Below are positions 25,791 to 35,099 of a stretch of 56,772 nt of DNA, piece by piece; the first letter of the stretch is position 1; each line of letters starts with the position of its first letter. The notes under the pieces are model-generated. The model was not told the origin of the DNA, made no database searches, and worked only from the letters and a program-made list of their open reading frames with translations. Source of the stretch: Parabacteroides distasonis (GTDB lineage: Bacteria; Bacteroidota; Bacteroidia; Bacteroidales; Tannerellaceae); assembly GCA_015060925.1 (NCBI GenBank), contig SUXM01000017.1:1-56772 (forward strand), written 5' to 3'. The translations under genes were made by a program, and so were the position numbers.

Positions 25791-27449
25791 CTATAAGCTT
25801 AATAAATCTTTAGCGTTGGCAATGGAGGCCTCTGACAAGGTCGATCCGCTTAACATACGGGCAATCTCATGGATTCGATCTTCTTGATTCAACGGCTTGA
25901 TACGAGTCACAGTGCTCTTTTCCGTATCTTCCTTATAAACATAAAAGTGCTCTTCCCCTTTTGCCGCGATTTGAGGCAGATGTGTGATGGCAAAAACCTG
26001 CATCTTAAAGCCCAAACTTTGCATGATATTCCCCATTTTATCGGCAATATCACCCGATACACCGGTATCTATTTCGTCAAAGATGATAACAGGCAATGCC
26101 GTAAAATCGGCTATCATAGCCTTTATACACAACATCAAGCGGGAGATTTCACCACCGGAAGCTATTTGTGCTACCGGTTGCAGGGCTGCGCTCTTGTTTG
26201 CTGAAAATAAGAACTGAATATCATCGATTCCATCGTTATCGGGTTCTGGTTTCGTCTTAAAATCTATGCTAAAACGGGTATTAGGCATACCTAACGGAGT
26301 GATCATACGAATCAGTTGGAGAGTCATCGCCTTAGCTGCGATTTGACGTTGTTCGCTCAATATAGTTGCCTGTTGAAGTAGATCTTGATATGATCCTTTC
26401 AATTGTACGTTTAATTCCTCGATTTGCTCGTCAAACGAGTCAATCTCCTTGAGTTGTTCACTGTATTGATTTTGGATATCAAGTAGTTCTTTAACAGAAC
26501 TTACACGATGTTTTTGCTGTAAAGTATAGATAATATTAAGTCGTTCATTGACCCAATCCATACGATCCGGATTAAACTCTATATCCTCTTTCAATACCTC
26601 AGTCTCGGAAGCCAAATCATTCAGGTCTATGTAAGCCGAACGTAACCTCTCGGCAATATCTTTGGCCTTGCCATAATAACGTTCCAAACCTTCAGCGGTG
26701 GAAAGGGCTTCTTTGATCAGTTGGACAACACTTTGCTCCTCTCCATCCAATAATTGATTGATTTTATATAACGAACCTTTTATCTCTTCTGCATGCGCCA
26801 AAGTTTCTAATTCCTGTTCCAACTCCTCTTGTTCCCCTTCGACAAGGCGAGCTTCAACCAACTGTTCCAGCTGGAAACGGATATAATCTTCTTCTTGCCT
26901 GTTATGAACCGCCTTTTCGGTTAGAGCCTTTAACTCTCTTTTTAAAGACTGGTAACGGCTGTATTCCTTATGGTAAGGGTATAACAAGACTTCATTTTTA
27001 GCCATGACATCCAACACATTCATCTGGAAGCGATTATCCCCCAACAATAGGTTTTGATGCTGTGAATGGATATCGATCAGGCGGCTTCCCAGCTCTTTCA
27101 TCACACTCAATGAGACGGGCGAATCATTGATAAAAGCACGGGATTTACCTGAAGCATACAGTTCACGCCTAAGAATACATGTCTCAGCATCATACTCCAA
27201 ATCTTGGTCAAGGAAAAATCCCTTTAATTTATAGGAAGAGATATTGAAAGTTGCCTCAATAACACATTTCTCCGCCCCACTCTTGATACTTTTCCCATCC
27301 GCACGTTGTCCGAGTACCAACGACAAAGCTCCTAATATAATAGATTTACCAGCACCTGTCTCACCGGTTATCACAGAAAAACCTTGATTGAATTTGATAT
27401 CCAAACAATCAATTAAAACGAAGTTCCGTATGAATAAAGATGTAATCAT
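25791..27449 (-). CDS. recN: DNA repair protein RecN
   Basis: A 552-residue SMC-like ATPase of double-strand break repair. Walker A GETGAGKS is at 29-36. A long central coiled coil is interrupted by a hinge, and the C-terminal ABC signature ASGGEISRLML and Walker B IIFDEIDTGVSG follow. Full length for the family. It is the last gene of the dnaN-to-recN run, 13 bp after porD. Confidence 0.96.
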   Translation of the reverse strand: MITSLFIRNFVLIDCLDIKFNQGFSVITGETGAGKSIILGALSLVLGQRADGKSIKSGAEKCVIEATFNISSYKLKGFFLDQDLEYDAETCILRRELYASGKSRAFINDSPVSLSVMKELGSRLIDIHSQHQNLLLGDNRFQMNVLDVMAKNEVLLYPYHKEYSRYQSLKRELKALTEKAVHNRQEEDYIRFQLEQLVEARLVEGEQEELEQELETLAHAEEIKGSLYKINQLLDGEEQSVVQLIKEALSTAEGLERYYGKAKDIAERLRSAYIDLNDLASETEVLKEDIEFNPDRMDWVNERLNIIYTLQQKHRVSSVKELLDIQNQYSEQLKEIDSFDEQIEELNVQLKGSYQDLLQQATILSEQRQIAAKAMTLQLIRMITPLGMPNTRFSIDFKTKPEPDNDGIDDIQFLFSANKSAALQPVAQIASGGEISRLMLCIKAMIADFTALPVIIFDEIDTGVSGDIADKMGNIMQSLGFKMQVFAITHLPQIAAKGEEHFYVYKEDTEKSTVTRIKPLNQEDRIHEIARMLSGSTLSEASIANAKDLLSL

Positions 27450-27462
27450 TGCTGTTTGTTTT

Positions 27463-28371
27463 TTACTTTTTAAGGGATTCCATGCGAGTTGTCAAGGCTG
27501 GGTAAAGGTTTGATAACATTTTATATCCTTCTTGTTTTTCTTGTGAGGTCGCTTTTGAATAGACAAGCACGATTTCATCCAACTTGGCATCGGCAACCAT
27601 CTGAAGGGCTGCCGAGGTCGGACGGGCGCTCTTTATCTGTTCCAGTACCGGAATCAATCCGATGATGGTCGTGCGTCCCCGATCCGGGTTTGCCGCCATT
27701 TCATCGAGCCCTTTGCGGTGATAAGTGTACCACATCTCCCTAAACATATCAGACGTGTTATCTGTCATGGCAGTCACCAAGGCATGTCTGTTACGGTCAT
27801 TTTCAAAAGCCTTCCAACCAGTCCATGCACTTTGAGCCTGAGCCAAACTCACGATCTGCTGGGCTTGTTGCCAAAATGCAGCCCCTCCCTTTGGAGCAAA
27901 ACTGTCGAAATCAAGTGCCAGGATGGTATAAATATAAAAGACAATAGTTGCAGTTAGGTTGCTATTCAGCACGTTTTCCGTATATTCCAACGGTTCAAAC
28001 TCGGTATAATCAAAAGAGAGTTCCGTATCCCTGTAATTCAACAATGTAGTCGTATAGGTTGAATTATAAACTGGACGGCGCGCTTGTATCTGTATCTCCC
28101 CTTTGAAACTGTTGTCCGATACCATCTCATTGATGATAAGTGTCATCGAACAATCAATCCGTTCGTTGATGGCAAAGGTGGCATCTGTCCATTTTTTGTT
28201 GTTGACAAACTCCGTAAGTGCCGTTTGCAAAGTTGTGAAAACCTGTTTGTTGGTCGACTGTACCTTGTCACTGTTGATGGTGATACGTGCATTCAGCTCC
28301 TGCGCTTGGCTTTCCCAAGAGGAGAGCAGGCAGAACAGCACCACACATAACCAACTTATTCTCTTTTTCAT
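27463..28371 (-). CDS. porD: PorD / DUF4835 family exported protein
   Basis: A 302-residue secreted protein (signal peptide to about residue 23, QAQ). The ELNARITINSDK start and the later FAPKGG segment match the DUF4835 family, also named PorD because of its link to the type IX secretion system in Bacteroidetes. Members also occur in species without type IX secretion, so the function here may be general envelope assembly. The start overlaps the coaBC stop by 4 bp. Confidence 0.82.
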   Translation of the reverse strand: MKKRISWLCVVLFCLLSSWESQAQELNARITINSDKVQSTNKQVFTTLQTALTEFVNNKKWTDATFAINERIDCSMTLIINEMVSDNSFKGEIQIQARRPVYNSTYTTTLLNYRDTELSFDYTEFEPLEYTENVLNSNLTATIVFYIYTILALDFDSFAPKGGAAFWQQAQQIVSLAQAQSAWTGWKAFENDRNRHALVTAMTDNTSDMFREMWYTYHRKGLDEMAANPDRGRTTIIGLIPVLEQIKSARPTSAALQMVADAKLDEIVLVYSKATSQEKQEGYKMLSNLYPALTTRMESLKK

Positions 28372-29579
28372 TTCAAACGTGATGCTAAATGGTTGACAAT
28401 ATCTTCTGCCACCTCCTGTTTGCTCTTTAACGGATAGGCAATCTTTTTCCCCTCACGATCTATGATGGTGATCTTATTGGTATCGCAACGGAAACCAGCT
28501 CCGGCATCACGCAACGAATTAAGCACGATGAAATCGAGGTTTTTACGTTTCAGTTTGTCTACAGCATGAGCTACTTCATTGTTTGTCTCCAATGCAAATC
28601 CCAACAAAAGTTGCTTATCCTGCTTAATAGCTCCTAAAGAGGCTGCAATATCTTTGTTGGGGACAAGACGGAGGGTTATCTCCCCCTCTTTCTCCCGCTT
28701 AATCTTATCGGTAGCCTGCGTATCCGGGCGGTAATCGGCTACTGCTGCACATAGAATGGCTGCATCTGCCTCCGGAAAGGCATTCATGGCTGCCTTATAC
28801 ATCTCTTCAGCTGATTCGACATCGATTCGCTTGATATTCGGATGCATAGCCTTTAAGGAGACCGGACCGGCAATCAAGGTCACCTCCGCTCCTTGTTGGG
28901 CACAAGTTTCTGCCAACGCAAATCCCATCTTGCCGGAAGAGTAGTTCCCAATGAAACGGACAGGGTCAATCTTTTCGTAGGTCGGTCCTGCTGTTATGAC
29001 AATCTTTTTTTTTTCAAGTTGGCAGCGTGATGCAAAAAAATCCTCCAAAACAGCCACGATCTTATCCGGCTCTTCCATGCGTCCCTTACCCACCAAATGA
29101 CTGGCCAACTCGCCCGAAGCCGGTTCGATGATACGGTTCCCGAATGAGCGCAAACGATCCAAGTTTTGTTGGGTCGAAGGATGGGCAAACATATCCAAGT
29201 CCATAGCCGGAGCCACAAAAACAGGTGCCTTACACGATAGGTAGGTCGTAATCAACATGTTGTCAGCGATACCATTAGCCATTTTACCGATGGTAGAGGC
29301 TGTTGCAGGGGCTATCAACATCGCATCTGCCCATAACCCCAAATCCACATGGCTGTTCCATGTACCATCCCTGTTGGAGAAAAACTCGCTGATCACCGGA
29401 TGGCAACTCAATGTCGAAAGAGTAAGCGGTGTGATAAATTCCTTTCCAGCAGGTGTGATAACCACTTGTACCTCTGCCCCTTTCTTTACCAAAGCACGTA
29501 TCAAGTAGGCTGCTTTGTAAGCAGCAATACTACCAGTGATCCCTAATATGATATGTTTGTTCTTTAAAATTTCTCCCAT
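28368..29579 (-). CDS. coaBC: Bifunctional phosphopantothenoylcysteine decarboxylase/synthetase
   Basis: A 403-residue enzyme for two steps of coenzyme A synthesis. The N-terminal CoaC flavoprotein domain shows GITGSIAAYKA, the catalytic His in NSHVDLG and APAMDLDM. The C-terminal CoaB domain starts KIVITAGPTYEKIDPVRFI and has NYSSGKMG. The usual PAMN is PAMD here, a minor variation. It is positioned between an alcohol dehydrogenase gene and porD. Confidence 0.95.
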   Translation of the reverse strand: MGEILKNKHIILGITGSIAAYKAAYLIRALVKKGAEVQVVITPAGKEFITPLTLSTLSCHPVISEFFSNRDGTWNSHVDLGLWADAMLIAPATASTIGKMANGIADNMLITTYLSCKAPVFVAPAMDLDMFAHPSTQQNLDRLRSFGNRIIEPASGELASHLVGKGRMEEPDKIVAVLEDFFASRCQLEKKKIVITAGPTYEKIDPVRFIGNYSSGKMGFALAETCAQQGAEVTLIAGPVSLKAMHPNIKRIDVESAEEMYKAAMNAFPEADAAILCAAVADYRPDTQATDKIKREKEGEITLRLVPNKDIAASLGAIKQDKQLLLGFALETNNEVAHAVDKLKRKNLDFIVLNSLRDAGAGFRCDTNKITIIDREGKKIAYPLKSKQEVAEDIVNHLASRLK

Positions 29580-29594
29580 TCTATTCTTATCTTT

Positions 29595-30746
29595 TTAGAG
29601 ACGCAAAGACATGATCTCACGAGCCACCCGGCTGTCGATGTTATGGTGTTCCCCTAATTTCCAGCCCTGTTTGTCAACAAGCGCGGCCAAATTATCCAAG
29701 TCTTTTTCGGTGATTCCATACTCTCCCAAACGGGTTTTCAATCCCATTCGGCGGAAGAACTCTTCGCAATCCTTGACGGTTTGACGGGCCTTTTCCTCTT
29801 CCGTACCCTCTTGGATACCGAAAACCACCTCGCCCATGCGAGCCAATTTGACCTGTTTTTCTTTGAACATATAGGTCATGACCCCTGGAAGAAGAACGGC
29901 CAATGTTTGGGCATGGTCAAGACCGAATTGGGCTGTCAAGGCATATCCCATGCGGTGGGAAGCCCAATCTTGTGGCACGCCCTGTCCGATCCACACGTTT
30001 AATGCATTGGTAGCCGCCCACATCAAGTTGGCACGAATATCGTAATCCATAGGATTATCCAACACCTTCACGCCCTCTTCGTAGATGACACGCATCAAGC
30101 CTTCCGAAAAGGCATCCTGCACCTTAGCATTGACCGGATAGGTCAAGTATTGTTCGACTACATGGATAAATGAATCGACTACCCCGTTTGCCACTTGTCT
30201 GGCAGGCAACGAATAGGTTACCTCCGGATCCAAAATAGAAAATTGAGGGAAGACATGCGGAGAGGCAAAATTGAGCTTCTCACAAGTCGAAACACGTGAA
30301 ATCACCGCCCGTTCATTCATTTCAGAACCGGTAGCAGCCAATGTCAACACCGTACCTAACGGCAATGCTTTTTCTATCTTTCCCCCTTTGGAAAGGATAT
30401 CCCAAGGTTCTCCAGAGAAGCAGGTTGCCGCTGCGATAAATTTGGTGGCATCAATGACCGAGCCACCTCCTACAGCCAAAAGGAAATTGATTTGTTGGCT
30501 TTTAACAACCTCTACAGCCTGCATGCAGGTTTCATAATGCGGATTGGCTTCTATGCCCCCAAACTCGATCAAATCGACATTATCCAACGCCTCTATCACC
30601 TGTTGATAAACACCATTCTGTTTAATGCTACCGCCTCCATAAACCATCATTACTTTACTCCCTGCTGGAATTAATGCGGATAGACGGGCTATCGAACCTT
30701 TCCCGAAAACAATCTTTACTGGGTTGCCAAATTCAAAATTATTCAT
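29595..30746 (-). CDS. Iron-containing alcohol dehydrogenase (YqhD/BDH-like)
   Basis: A 383-residue group III dehydrogenase. NAD(P) binding is at YGGGSIKQNG and GGGSVIDATKFIA (about 94-106). Metal ligands are in VDSFIHVVEQY and further on in HRMGYALTAQFGLDHAQT. Family members reduce aldehydes to alcohols, often with NADPH. It lies in the same orientation with 5 and 15 bp gaps between exonuclease and coaBC genes, so it is probably part of the operon although its function is unrelated. Confidence 0.9.
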   Translation of the reverse strand: MNNFEFGNPVKIVFGKGSIARLSALIPAGSKVMMVYGGGSIKQNGVYQQVIEALDNVDLIEFGGIEANPHYETCMQAVEVVKSQQINFLLAVGGGSVIDATKFIAAATCFSGEPWDILSKGGKIEKALPLGTVLTLAATGSEMNERAVISRVSTCEKLNFASPHVFPQFSILDPEVTYSLPARQVANGVVDSFIHVVEQYLTYPVNAKVQDAFSEGLMRVIYEEGVKVLDNPMDYDIRANLMWAATNALNVWIGQGVPQDWASHRMGYALTAQFGLDHAQTLAVLLPGVMTYMFKEKQVKLARMGEVVFGIQEGTEEEKARQTVKDCEEFFRRMGLKTRLGEYGITEKDLDNLAALVDKQGWKLGEHHNIDSRVAREIMSLRL

Positions 30747-30751
30747 TTGTC

Positions 30752-31522
30752 TTATTTGGAATTAAAATCTCTCAATTTGATTTCCGTCAACATCTTCTTC
30801 GTGTTTAACGTGAAATCACCATTCATAATCCACGCATAATAGCCGGGGTCGCTTTTCAGCACCTCTTTGACCAAGCGTCCTTTATATTTACCGAAATTGA
30901 CCACCTCTTCTCCTTTTTCATTATAGACCATGCGCCCTGCAAAGTCCACATTGTTATTGAAAGATGAATATTTGGAAAGGAAGTCAATATCATTCTGTAA
31001 ATCCGGATAACGGTCTAACTGCGCCTTCAACACCTCGTATGTCGCCATTGTATCGGCTTCGGCCGTATGGGCGTTGTCCAGATCCTTGTTGCAATAAAAT
31101 TTGTAAGCAGCAGACAATGTCCGCTGTTCCATCTTATGGTAGATAGTTTGCACATCCACGAACTTGCGTCTGTTCAAGTCGATATCCACCCCTGCACGAA
31201 TAAACTCTTCCGCCAAAAGGGGGATGTCAAACCGGTTCGAGTTGAAACCTGCCAAATCACACCCCTCAATCTGGGCGGCTAACGACTTGGCAATCTCCTT
31301 GAACGTCGGACAATCTTTCACATCTTCATCCGTAATACCATGTACGGCTGTCGCTTCTGCCGGTATCGGCATTCCCGGATTAATCCTGCGAGTCTTGCTC
31401 TCCTCTTTGCCATTCGGATAGACCTTGACAAAAGAGATTTCCACAATCCGATCTTTCGCTATGTTAATACCCGTCGTTTCCAAATCAAAGAAAACCAACG
31501 GGTTTTTCAGGTTTAATTGCAT
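30752..31522 (-). CDS. DnaQ/ExoX-like 3'-5' exonuclease
   Basis: A 256-residue DEDD exonuclease. FFDLETTG gives the first Asp and Glu. The ExoII segment is GFNSNRFDIPLL, and HTAEADTMAT supplies the last His and Asp. The C-terminal tail GKYKGRLVKEVLKSDPGYY resembles the ExoX extension. It follows dnaN after 10 bp and could act with the clamp in proofreading or repair. Confidence 0.9.
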   Translation of the reverse strand: MQLNLKNPLVFFDLETTGINIAKDRIVEISFVKVYPNGKEESKTRRINPGMPIPAEATAVHGITDEDVKDCPTFKEIAKSLAAQIEGCDLAGFNSNRFDIPLLAEEFIRAGVDIDLNRRKFVDVQTIYHKMEQRTLSAAYKFYCNKDLDNAHTAEADTMATYEVLKAQLDRYPDLQNDIDFLSKYSSFNNNVDFAGRMVYNEKGEEVVNFGKYKGRLVKEVLKSDPGYYAWIMNGDFTLNTKKMLTEIKLRDFNSK

Positions 31523-31532
31523 TTCTTACTGG

Positions 31533-32657
31533 TTAATCATTTAACATCATTGGCATCAACAACATCAGCAGATTTTCGTTCTCTTCGTTTTCAGAAGGGA
31601 CAATCACCCCTGCACGTGAAGGATCAGCCAACTCTAGCACCACCTCTTCCGAATGGATGTTATTCAATATTTCAATCAGGAAGGTCGCTTTGAAACCGAT
31701 TTTCAACTCCACACCTTCATAACTGCACATGATCTTTTCTTCGGCAGAGGTAGAGAAATCAATATCTTGGGCTGAAACAACCATCATGTTCTCTTTCAAG
31801 TGAAGTTTAACCAAGCTGATGGCCTGGTTGGAGAACAATGAAACGCGCTTCAACGCTGTCATGATGGCTATGCGGTCTATAGTCACTTTGAATGGGTTTT
31901 CCTGTGGGATCACACTGTTGTAGTTCGGGTAACGCCCTTCAATCAAACGGGAGATCATCTCGAAGTTGGCACAATGGACATATACGTTGTTGTCGTCAAA
32001 TCGGATCTGGATGGTACCCTCCTCTTTAGCTAAAAGTCCTTTCAACAGGTTGGCTGATTTCTTAGGCAGGATAAAAGATGCTCTACAGGGTGATTGAACC
32101 GCTGTGTTACAAAAGCGTACCAACTTATGACCATCAGATGCCACAAATGTCAAATCATCAGTGTGTATATCGAAATAGATCCCATTCATGACCGGACGAA
32201 GTTCATCGTCAGCTGTGGCAAACAGCGAGCGGCTGATGCCGTTTAGTAATATTTGAGCATCCAAATGGATTGAAACTGCATTGTCTCCTAAGGGCTTTTG
32301 CGAAGGATAGGTATCGCCCTTTTGACCGATGAAATTGTATTTGCCATTCTGGAAACGGATAAAAATCTCCAAATTCTCATCGTTTATGTCGAATGTGAGC
32401 GGCTGTTCCGGCAACTCTTTCAACGGGTCGATCAAAATCTTGGCTGACACAGCAAAAAGGCCTCCGCCCTGTGCGTTCATGACCTCGACTGAGGTGACCA
32501 GGCGTGTTTCAGCATCGGATGCTGTTATTGTCAGCATATTCTCTTCCAACTGAAAAAGGAAACTATCTAATATGGGCAACGAATTTTTGGAAGCTATTAC
32601 TTTACTGATAGACTGCAAACGTGATAACAACGCAGTGCTGGATACATCAAATCTCAT
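31533..32657 (-). CDS. dnaN: DNA polymerase III beta subunit (sliding clamp)
   Basis: A 374-residue clamp protein. It starts MRFDVSSTALLSRLQSI and contains the three-fold repeated clamp domain and the typical LIEGRYPNY segment. The C-terminus ends in a hydrophobic LLMLLMPMML stretch, comparable with the usual M-P-M-x-L end. First gene of the dnaN-exonuclease-ADH-coaBC-porD-recN run. Confidence 0.96.
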   Translation of the reverse strand: MRFDVSSTALLSRLQSISKVIASKNSLPILDSFLFQLEENMLTITASDAETRLVTSVEVMNAQGGGLFAVSAKILIDPLKELPEQPLTFDINDENLEIFIRFQNGKYNFIGQKGDTYPSQKPLGDNAVSIHLDAQILLNGISRSLFATADDELRPVMNGIYFDIHTDDLTFVASDGHKLVRFCNTAVQSPCRASFILPKKSANLLKGLLAKEEGTIQIRFDDNNVYVHCANFEMISRLIEGRYPNYNSVIPQENPFKVTIDRIAIMTALKRVSLFSNQAISLVKLHLKENMMVVSAQDIDFSTSAEEKIMCSYEGVELKIGFKATFLIEILNNIHSEEVVLELADPSRAGVIVPSENEENENLLMLLMPMMLND

Positions 32658-32693
32658 GGTTTCAAACAGTTTTTGTTACTTTATTTTATCTTA

Positions 32694-32701
32694 CAAAGAT
32701 A
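32694..32701 (-). promoter_or_regulatory. Putative -7 element of dnaN
   Basis: CAAAGATA on the plus strand is TATCTTTG on the minus strand, 36 bp before the dnaN start. No TTTG is found at the -33 position. Confidence 0.5.
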
Positions 32702-32733
32702 GTCTTTTTTCCAGATTCCCTACGGTATGTGGA

Positions 32734-32773
32734 TAAAAAAAGAGGTTTTTTCTCTCAAAAAGAAAAAACCTCT
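32734..32773 (-). terminator. Intrinsic terminator of the rpmB-rpmG-DUF4295 operon
   Basis: AGAGGTTTTTTCT (32741-32753) and AGAAAAAACCTCT (32761-32773) form a perfect 13-bp stem. On the minus strand a seven-T run follows. Confidence 0.88.
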
Positions 32774-32799
32774 TTAACATATACAATTTAAGCTATCCT

Positions 32800-32952
32800 T
32801 TATTTCGCAAAATAATCTTTTACAGCTTCATTTGGAACCATTTCTTCCTGGAAGATGTAAGCACCAGTTTTCGGGGACTTAACCATCTTGATTACTTTAG
32901 AATAGGTACGACCGTCACCTTTCTTAAATGTTGCAACCGCTTTTTTTGCCAT
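32800..32952 (-). CDS. DUF4295 small basic protein
   Basis: A 50-residue protein on the minus strand. It starts MAKKAVATFKKGDGRTY, then VKSPKTGAYIF, and ends DYFAK. It is a small basic Bacteroidetes-specific protein that regularly follows rpmG, and is thought to be ribosome-associated by context only. It starts 14 bp after the rpmG stop and is followed by the operon terminator. Confidence 0.88.
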   Translation of the reverse strand: MAKKAVATFKKGDGRTYSKVIKMVKSPKTGAYIFQEEMVPNEAVKDYFAK

Positions 32953-32966
32953 TGTTTAATCTCCTC

Positions 32967-33155
32967 TTACTTAATTTCTTTGTGTAACGTCATCTTCTTC
33001 AGGATAGGATTGTATTTCATAAGTTCCAATCTCTGAGTAGTATTTTTTCTATTCTTAGTTGTAATATAACGAGATGTTCCCGGCATACCACTTTCTTTAT
33101 GTTCAGTGCATTCCAAAATAACCTGAACTCTGTTACCTTTTGCTTTCTTTGCCAT
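32967..33155 (-). CDS. rpmG: 50S ribosomal protein L33
   Basis: A 62-residue protein of normal L33 length starting [19 protein letters not shown] and ending in [16 protein letters not shown]. It lacks the CxxC pairs of the zinc-binding L33 form. It lies 18 bp after rpmB. Confidence 0.95.
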   Translation of the reverse strand: MAKKAKGNRVQVILECTEHKESGMPGTSRYITTKNRKNTTQRLELMKYNPILKKMTLHKEIK

Positions 33156-33173
33156 TTCTTATTTCCTCCTCAA

Positions 33174-33413
33174 TTAAGCGTTTAAATAACCCTTTTCAGC
33201 AGCTCTTCTGATTGCTGCATCCAAACCAAGTTTATTAATAGTACGCAAGCCTGCGGCTGAAATGTTCAGGCTAACCCAACAATCTTGTTCTACCCAATAG
33301 AACTTTTTAGTAAACAGGTTCACATTAAACTTACGTTTCGTTCTTCTTTTAGAGTGAGAAACGTTGTTGCCAACCATTGCTTTCTTTCCGGTAATTTGAC
33401 AAATTTTCGACAT
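33174..33413 (-). CDS. rpmB: 50S ribosomal protein L28
   Basis: A 79-residue protein starting [21 protein letters not shown] followed by [11 protein letters not shown], the standard L28 signature. It has a single Cys, the zinc-free type. First gene of the small ribosomal operon, with a 123-nt leader from the promoter at 33537-33567. Confidence 0.95.
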   Translation of the reverse strand: MSKICQITGKKAMVGNNVSHSKRRTKRKFNVNLFTKKFYWVEQDCWVSLNISAAGLRTINKLGLDAAIRRAAEKGYLNA

Positions 33414-33536
33414 TGCTCAATTTTCTTTAAATATATTACAAAAATGAGTCAACTCCTGCTATGTGTCTTCCCTTTTTGAACTGCATCACGAACAAAAACA
33501 AAGATTCTAATAGAGTTTCTCTTTCTTTACGGGGCA

Positions 33537-33567
33537 CAAAGGTAGGAATTATTTTTATATAAACAAA
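33537..33567 (-). promoter_or_regulatory. Consensus Bacteroidetes promoter of rpmB-rpmG-DUF4295
   Basis: On the minus strand TTTG (33564-33567) is followed after 19 bp by TACCTTTG (33537-33544), a full match to the -33/-7 consensus. This implies a leader of over 100 nt before rpmB. Confidence 0.85.
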
Positions 33568-33807
33568 TAGTTCCCTGTAGAAATATTTTATTTTTTTGCA
33601 TGTAACCAAAATTACTCCTGTTTTTAACTTAGGAAATATGTTCAGATGTTATCGGGATTAAGGTGTGTGTTTGTTCTACACTTTACAAAAATCCGGAAAG
33701 ACCATGCGGAAATTACGGTCTGATTATTAATGTCAAAAACTTGCAACCCCCTGACCTCTTGTCGCATCTTCGCTTCGTGGAGCTGAAGTGATGGCCACAG
33801 GATGGAA
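33568..33807. other. Gap between the ribosomal promoter and the efflux operon end
   Basis: About 240 bp in which I see no gene or clear terminator. A minus-strand frame overlapping the end of the TolC gene (33642-33848) has no recognisable protein features and was not accepted. Confidence 0.4.
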
Positions 33808-35097
33808 TCAAAACTGCCGAAGTCCGACAGCTTTATAATATCGGGCAAGGGATACCTTTTGTTGATGCCATGCTTGAATTAGACTGCTGAACGATTGAAT
33901 CCACGCTAATTGGGCAGAGAGCACATCAACAATAGGGAGTTTTCCCTCCGTATAACTGAAGGTGTTGAGTGCAAGATTCTCCTCTGCTATGCGGCAAGCC
34001 TCTTCTGCGATGTGAATCTGCTTTGTGTCTTCCTTAAGGCTTGTCCAGGCTTGGGAAACCTCCAACGTGATTTGGTCACGGGTCATCTCCAATGCATATC
34101 CCCGGCTGTACAACAGGGCTTTTTGAGAATGGATCTCTTTCATACGGGCACCCCAGCGAAACAACGGGATTTGCAATGTGGCAACCAAAGCGGGAGACCA
34201 GATTTGCCCGGTTCCTTTCATATTCAATGACGGTGTCCCCCAGTTCACCTGGAACCCGACAGACAAGGTGGGGTTATAGGGGGCTTTTGACAGCTTGATC
34301 TTCCGCTTTTGGTAAGCAACCTCCAAAAGAGAAATACGGTATTCCTGCCTATTCTCCCAAGCCTGTTCTATGCCTACTAAGGCAGGCAACGGCAACTCCC
34401 GGGTAATAGGGTCGTGGAGTATCAAAGAGGTAGATGGGGGAAAACCCATCAAGACATTCATGTTTTGCCTTGCCATTTCATACGCTTTGGCGGTAGCACT
34501 TTCCTCCAACTCCGCCTCTTTCAGCCTGGCTCGTACCTGCAACAGGTCTGTCTTGCTGATCTGACCTTCTTCAAAACGGGTTGCCAAAACCTGCTCCAAG
34601 TTCTTGATAATACAGACATATTGTTGCATCACCTCATGTAATCCTTTTTGGGCTGCGGCAGACCAATAGTTTAAATCAGCGGCATATAAGACATTATCGG
34701 TTGCCAACGATTCCTCGGCAAGAGTGATTTCACCCTGTATCTGCAAGGCTTTGTATTGATGATAAATGCCTCCTCCGGCATAGAGAGGTTGTGACACTGA
34801 TGCTCCTAAACTGTAACTATTGCGATCCAACTCGGCAGATTGCCCTGTCCCGAAATCAAAGGCATACGAATGAAGGCGATATTGATAGTTTCCTGAGAAA
34901 TCGAAAGCTGGAAAAAAAGCAGTTTTAGCCACACGGATTGCCTCAAGCATGGCATGACGCTCTTCTGTTCGCTGTTTTATTTGGCGGCTGTATGTCAAGA
35001 CTTGTTGTTTAAAATTACGGACTGTTATCCCGTTTTCTTCTGCTTGCAACAACAGAGAAAAGATAAGCATGATACCGGTGAAACCTATTATTCTCAT
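33808..35097 (-). CDS. TolC-family outer-membrane efflux channel
   Basis: A 429-residue outer-membrane factor with a signal peptide and two repeats of long amphipathic helices. The QISKTDLLQVRARLKEAEL helix and late YTEGKLPIVDVLSAQ with the LAR end are typical. It starts 2 bp after the RND gene and forms the exit duct of a tripartite pump. Confidence 0.92.
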   Translation of the reverse strand: MRIIGFTGIMLIFSLLLQAEENGITVRNFKQQVLTYSRQIKQRTEERHAMLEAIRVAKTAFFPAFDFSGNYQYRLHSYAFDFGTGQSAELDRNSYSLGASVSQPLYAGGGIYHQYKALQIQGEITLAEESLATDNVLYAADLNYWSAAAQKGLHEVMQQYVCIIKNLEQVLATRFEEGQISKTDLLQVRARLKEAELEESATAKAYEMARQNMNVLMGFPPSTSLILHDPITRELPLPALVGIEQAWENRQEYRISLLEVAYQKRKIKLSKAPYNPTLSVGFQVNWGTPSLNMKGTGQIWSPALVATLQIPLFRWGARMKEIHSQKALLYSRGYALEMTRDQITLEVSQAWTSLKEDTKQIHIAEEACRIAEENLALNTFSYTEGKLPIVDVLSAQLAWIQSFSSLIQAWHQQKVSLARYYKAVGLRQF

Positions 35098-35099
35098 AT

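Noticed and set aside
33697..33721. Terminator of the efflux operon
   Set aside because: Only a 5-bp AGACC/GGTCT pair with no T-run; too weak to call.
33642..33848. 68-residue minus-strand frame near the TolC gene end
   Set aside because: Overlaps the TolC coding end and shows no conserved motif.
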